Shown: in pieces, positions 62,689 to 64,000 of the stretch | How positions within the stretch are numbered: position 1 is the stretch's first letter | Layout: each line of letters opens with the position of its first letter | Assembly (NCBI GenBank): GCA_022432975.1 | Contig: CM039502.1 | Span: 2,904,375 to 2,968,374 of the forward strand | Reading direction: 5' to 3' | Length of the DNA: 64,000 nucleotides | Origin: Begonia masoniana | Taxonomy: Eukaryota; Streptophyta; Magnoliopsida; Cucurbitales; Begoniaceae | Position numbers and translations under genes: made by a program | The notes under the pieces: model-generated | The model's database searches: none | What the model was told of the DNA's origin: nothing | The model's input: the letters and a program-made list of their open reading frames with translations, nothing else

Positions 62689-64000
62689 TTTCATTCAGCT
62701 GACAGTAGAGAGAGAGAGAGAGAGGAGAAAAGTACAGGAGGAAGAGAGGAGGAGGATATAGAAGCGAGTGAGAGAGTGAAGGGAAATAGTGGAGGGACGT
62801 ACAGTGTCGGCGAACTAAAGGCGAGGAACCAATTGGAGACTTGTAATTAAAACTGTCACCTAAACCTCTCCCGTTGTTACTTAATAGCCAATCAATTCTT
62901 ATTGTCCAATAAATAAATGCTTTCTCTCTACCACATCAAAAATTTGGTTTCCTTTTGGACCCCCTCTTGGCCAATAACAACAGCAGCATTGCCATCTTAG
63001 CGTATTATCATATCATTTCACGTTTGAGTTCTTTACACGTGCATACAATTACAGCTCTAATCTCTTCTAATCTTCGTATAAGTGCATTTGAAACTGTATC
63101 TATCAAGACACAACGTGCTTTACCCTAATCTTCAACCATACATGAACCTAATTCTGAACAGTTCTTGTATCACACTTTCAATGAAACTTATCTTATTGTA
63201 TTATGTTTAGCATAGTAAGTATGCACCAAGTAGCAACCTTAGCTCAAAAATTTAAAAGAGATATCATTTAGGCTTGATGGTCCAAGGTCAGCAAGTACAA
63301 CCTTGTATCAACATATTTTTTATCATACTTGGACAAAAGTCTAAACCAAATCCCGCCGTAGAAGGTCTAAGGAAGACGAGAGCCTAATTTCCAAGAACCA
63401 GGCTCAACCTAAATCATTGTCGAGGCTTTAACATGTAGTATATATATATCATGCTTCGAAAAATAGATTACTACAAACCACACTTGACGTATACTGTAAT
63501 GTGATAATGTACGTAAAAAGTAGTGACACTAGGAAAGGAGTGGCATCTTTTATTGTGAGAGTTCATTAACTCACTAGTGTTGTTATTACTCTTTCCCAAT
63601 CTCCATCTTCTATTTTCGAATACCCTATTATATATATTTCCTGAAAACCCTATTATCTTAGGATCAGAGCAGAGTCAATTGTGGAAATAAAGAATGAAAT
63701 TTACTCTCCCTCAATAAATGAACTGCCTCTTTAATATTTGTCGTTTCTGCTCATTTCATCTTCCCATTCCAACTTCGTGTTCGTCATTCAAAGGAAAACC
63801 CATCCACTCTAGAAAGAGAGAGAGAGAGGAGAGAGAGTTTGGAGGGCTTGATCTAAAACATTGGTTAAACTGTGAAGTAGTTTCCCTACAGGCATGCTTT
63901 AGATGTCACATTAAGAGATGGTCCAGGATTTGAATATGGAGGTTGTAAAACATAAATTTCTTCAGAAAAATATATCTCATTTAAATAATAAATCAGTAGA
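62689..64000. other. promoter of the ERF gene, then AT-rich spacer
   Basis: GA-rich leader (62700-62790) and a likely promoter to about 63000. After that AT-rich sequence with a (GA)n tract at about 63817-63837. No further gene is recognised to the window end. Confidence 0.45.

Overview
The window is nuclear DNA from a flowering plant, most likely a eudicot. It is AT-rich, with short GT-AG introns, UTR microsatellites, many decayed retrotransposons and plant-only gene families (ARG1-type DnaJ, GIS-clade zinc finger, SHINE/WIN1 ERF, chloroplast BSD2). Three runs of exactly 100 N (107-206, 19554-19653, 50041-50140) are scaffold gaps of unknown true size. I cannot name the species.

Layout, left to right. 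1-7.9 kb: a possible truncated minus-strand gene, a WCRKC thioredoxin-like gene copy with two lesions enclosed by inverted repeats (possible gene capture by a transposon), then an apparently intact ARG1-like DnaJ gene. 8-16 kb: transposon territory, with a deleted chromodomain Ty3/Gypsy element (11544-13659) that keeps its LTR pair, PBS and PPT, an adjacent Gypsy LTR plus pol tail, and several 'gene-name-like' interspersed repeats. 16.7-19.4 kb: a single-exon C2H2 trichome-type regulator, then a dead cysteinyl-tRNA synthetase. 21.8-25.9 kb: decayed repeats and unrecognised sequence. 25.9-33.1 kb: a CCCH zinc-finger cluster, with a broken duplicate of a first exon, a broken C3H39-type gene interrupted by about 0.9 kb of T-depleted DNA, and an intact three-finger CCCH gene. 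33.3-39 kb: a dynein LC8-like light chain convergent with the CCCH gene, a repeat-rich spacer, and a glyoxalase-I-like gene. 40-43.2 kb: transposase-derived sequence (Transposase_32-like, MULE SWIM domain) beside an F-box-associated gene fragment. 44.8-49.7 kb: ethanolamine kinase with a decayed LTR element inside one intron. 51-53.3 kb: a short LTR retrotransposon with perfect 5-bp target duplications. 55-58 kb: an unrecognised minus-strand multi-exon gene. 58-59.7 kb: BSD2. 61-61.5 kb: a 137-bp tandem repeat ending in C33. 62-62.7 kb: SHINE/WIN1-type ERF.

The genes do not form a pathway or operon; this is ordinary interspersed plant gene space. The recurring theme is duplication and capture of gene fragments by, or next to, mobile DNA. 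All exon boundaries were read by hand from frame continuity, splice dinucleotides and remembered family sequences; no alignment or expression data were available.
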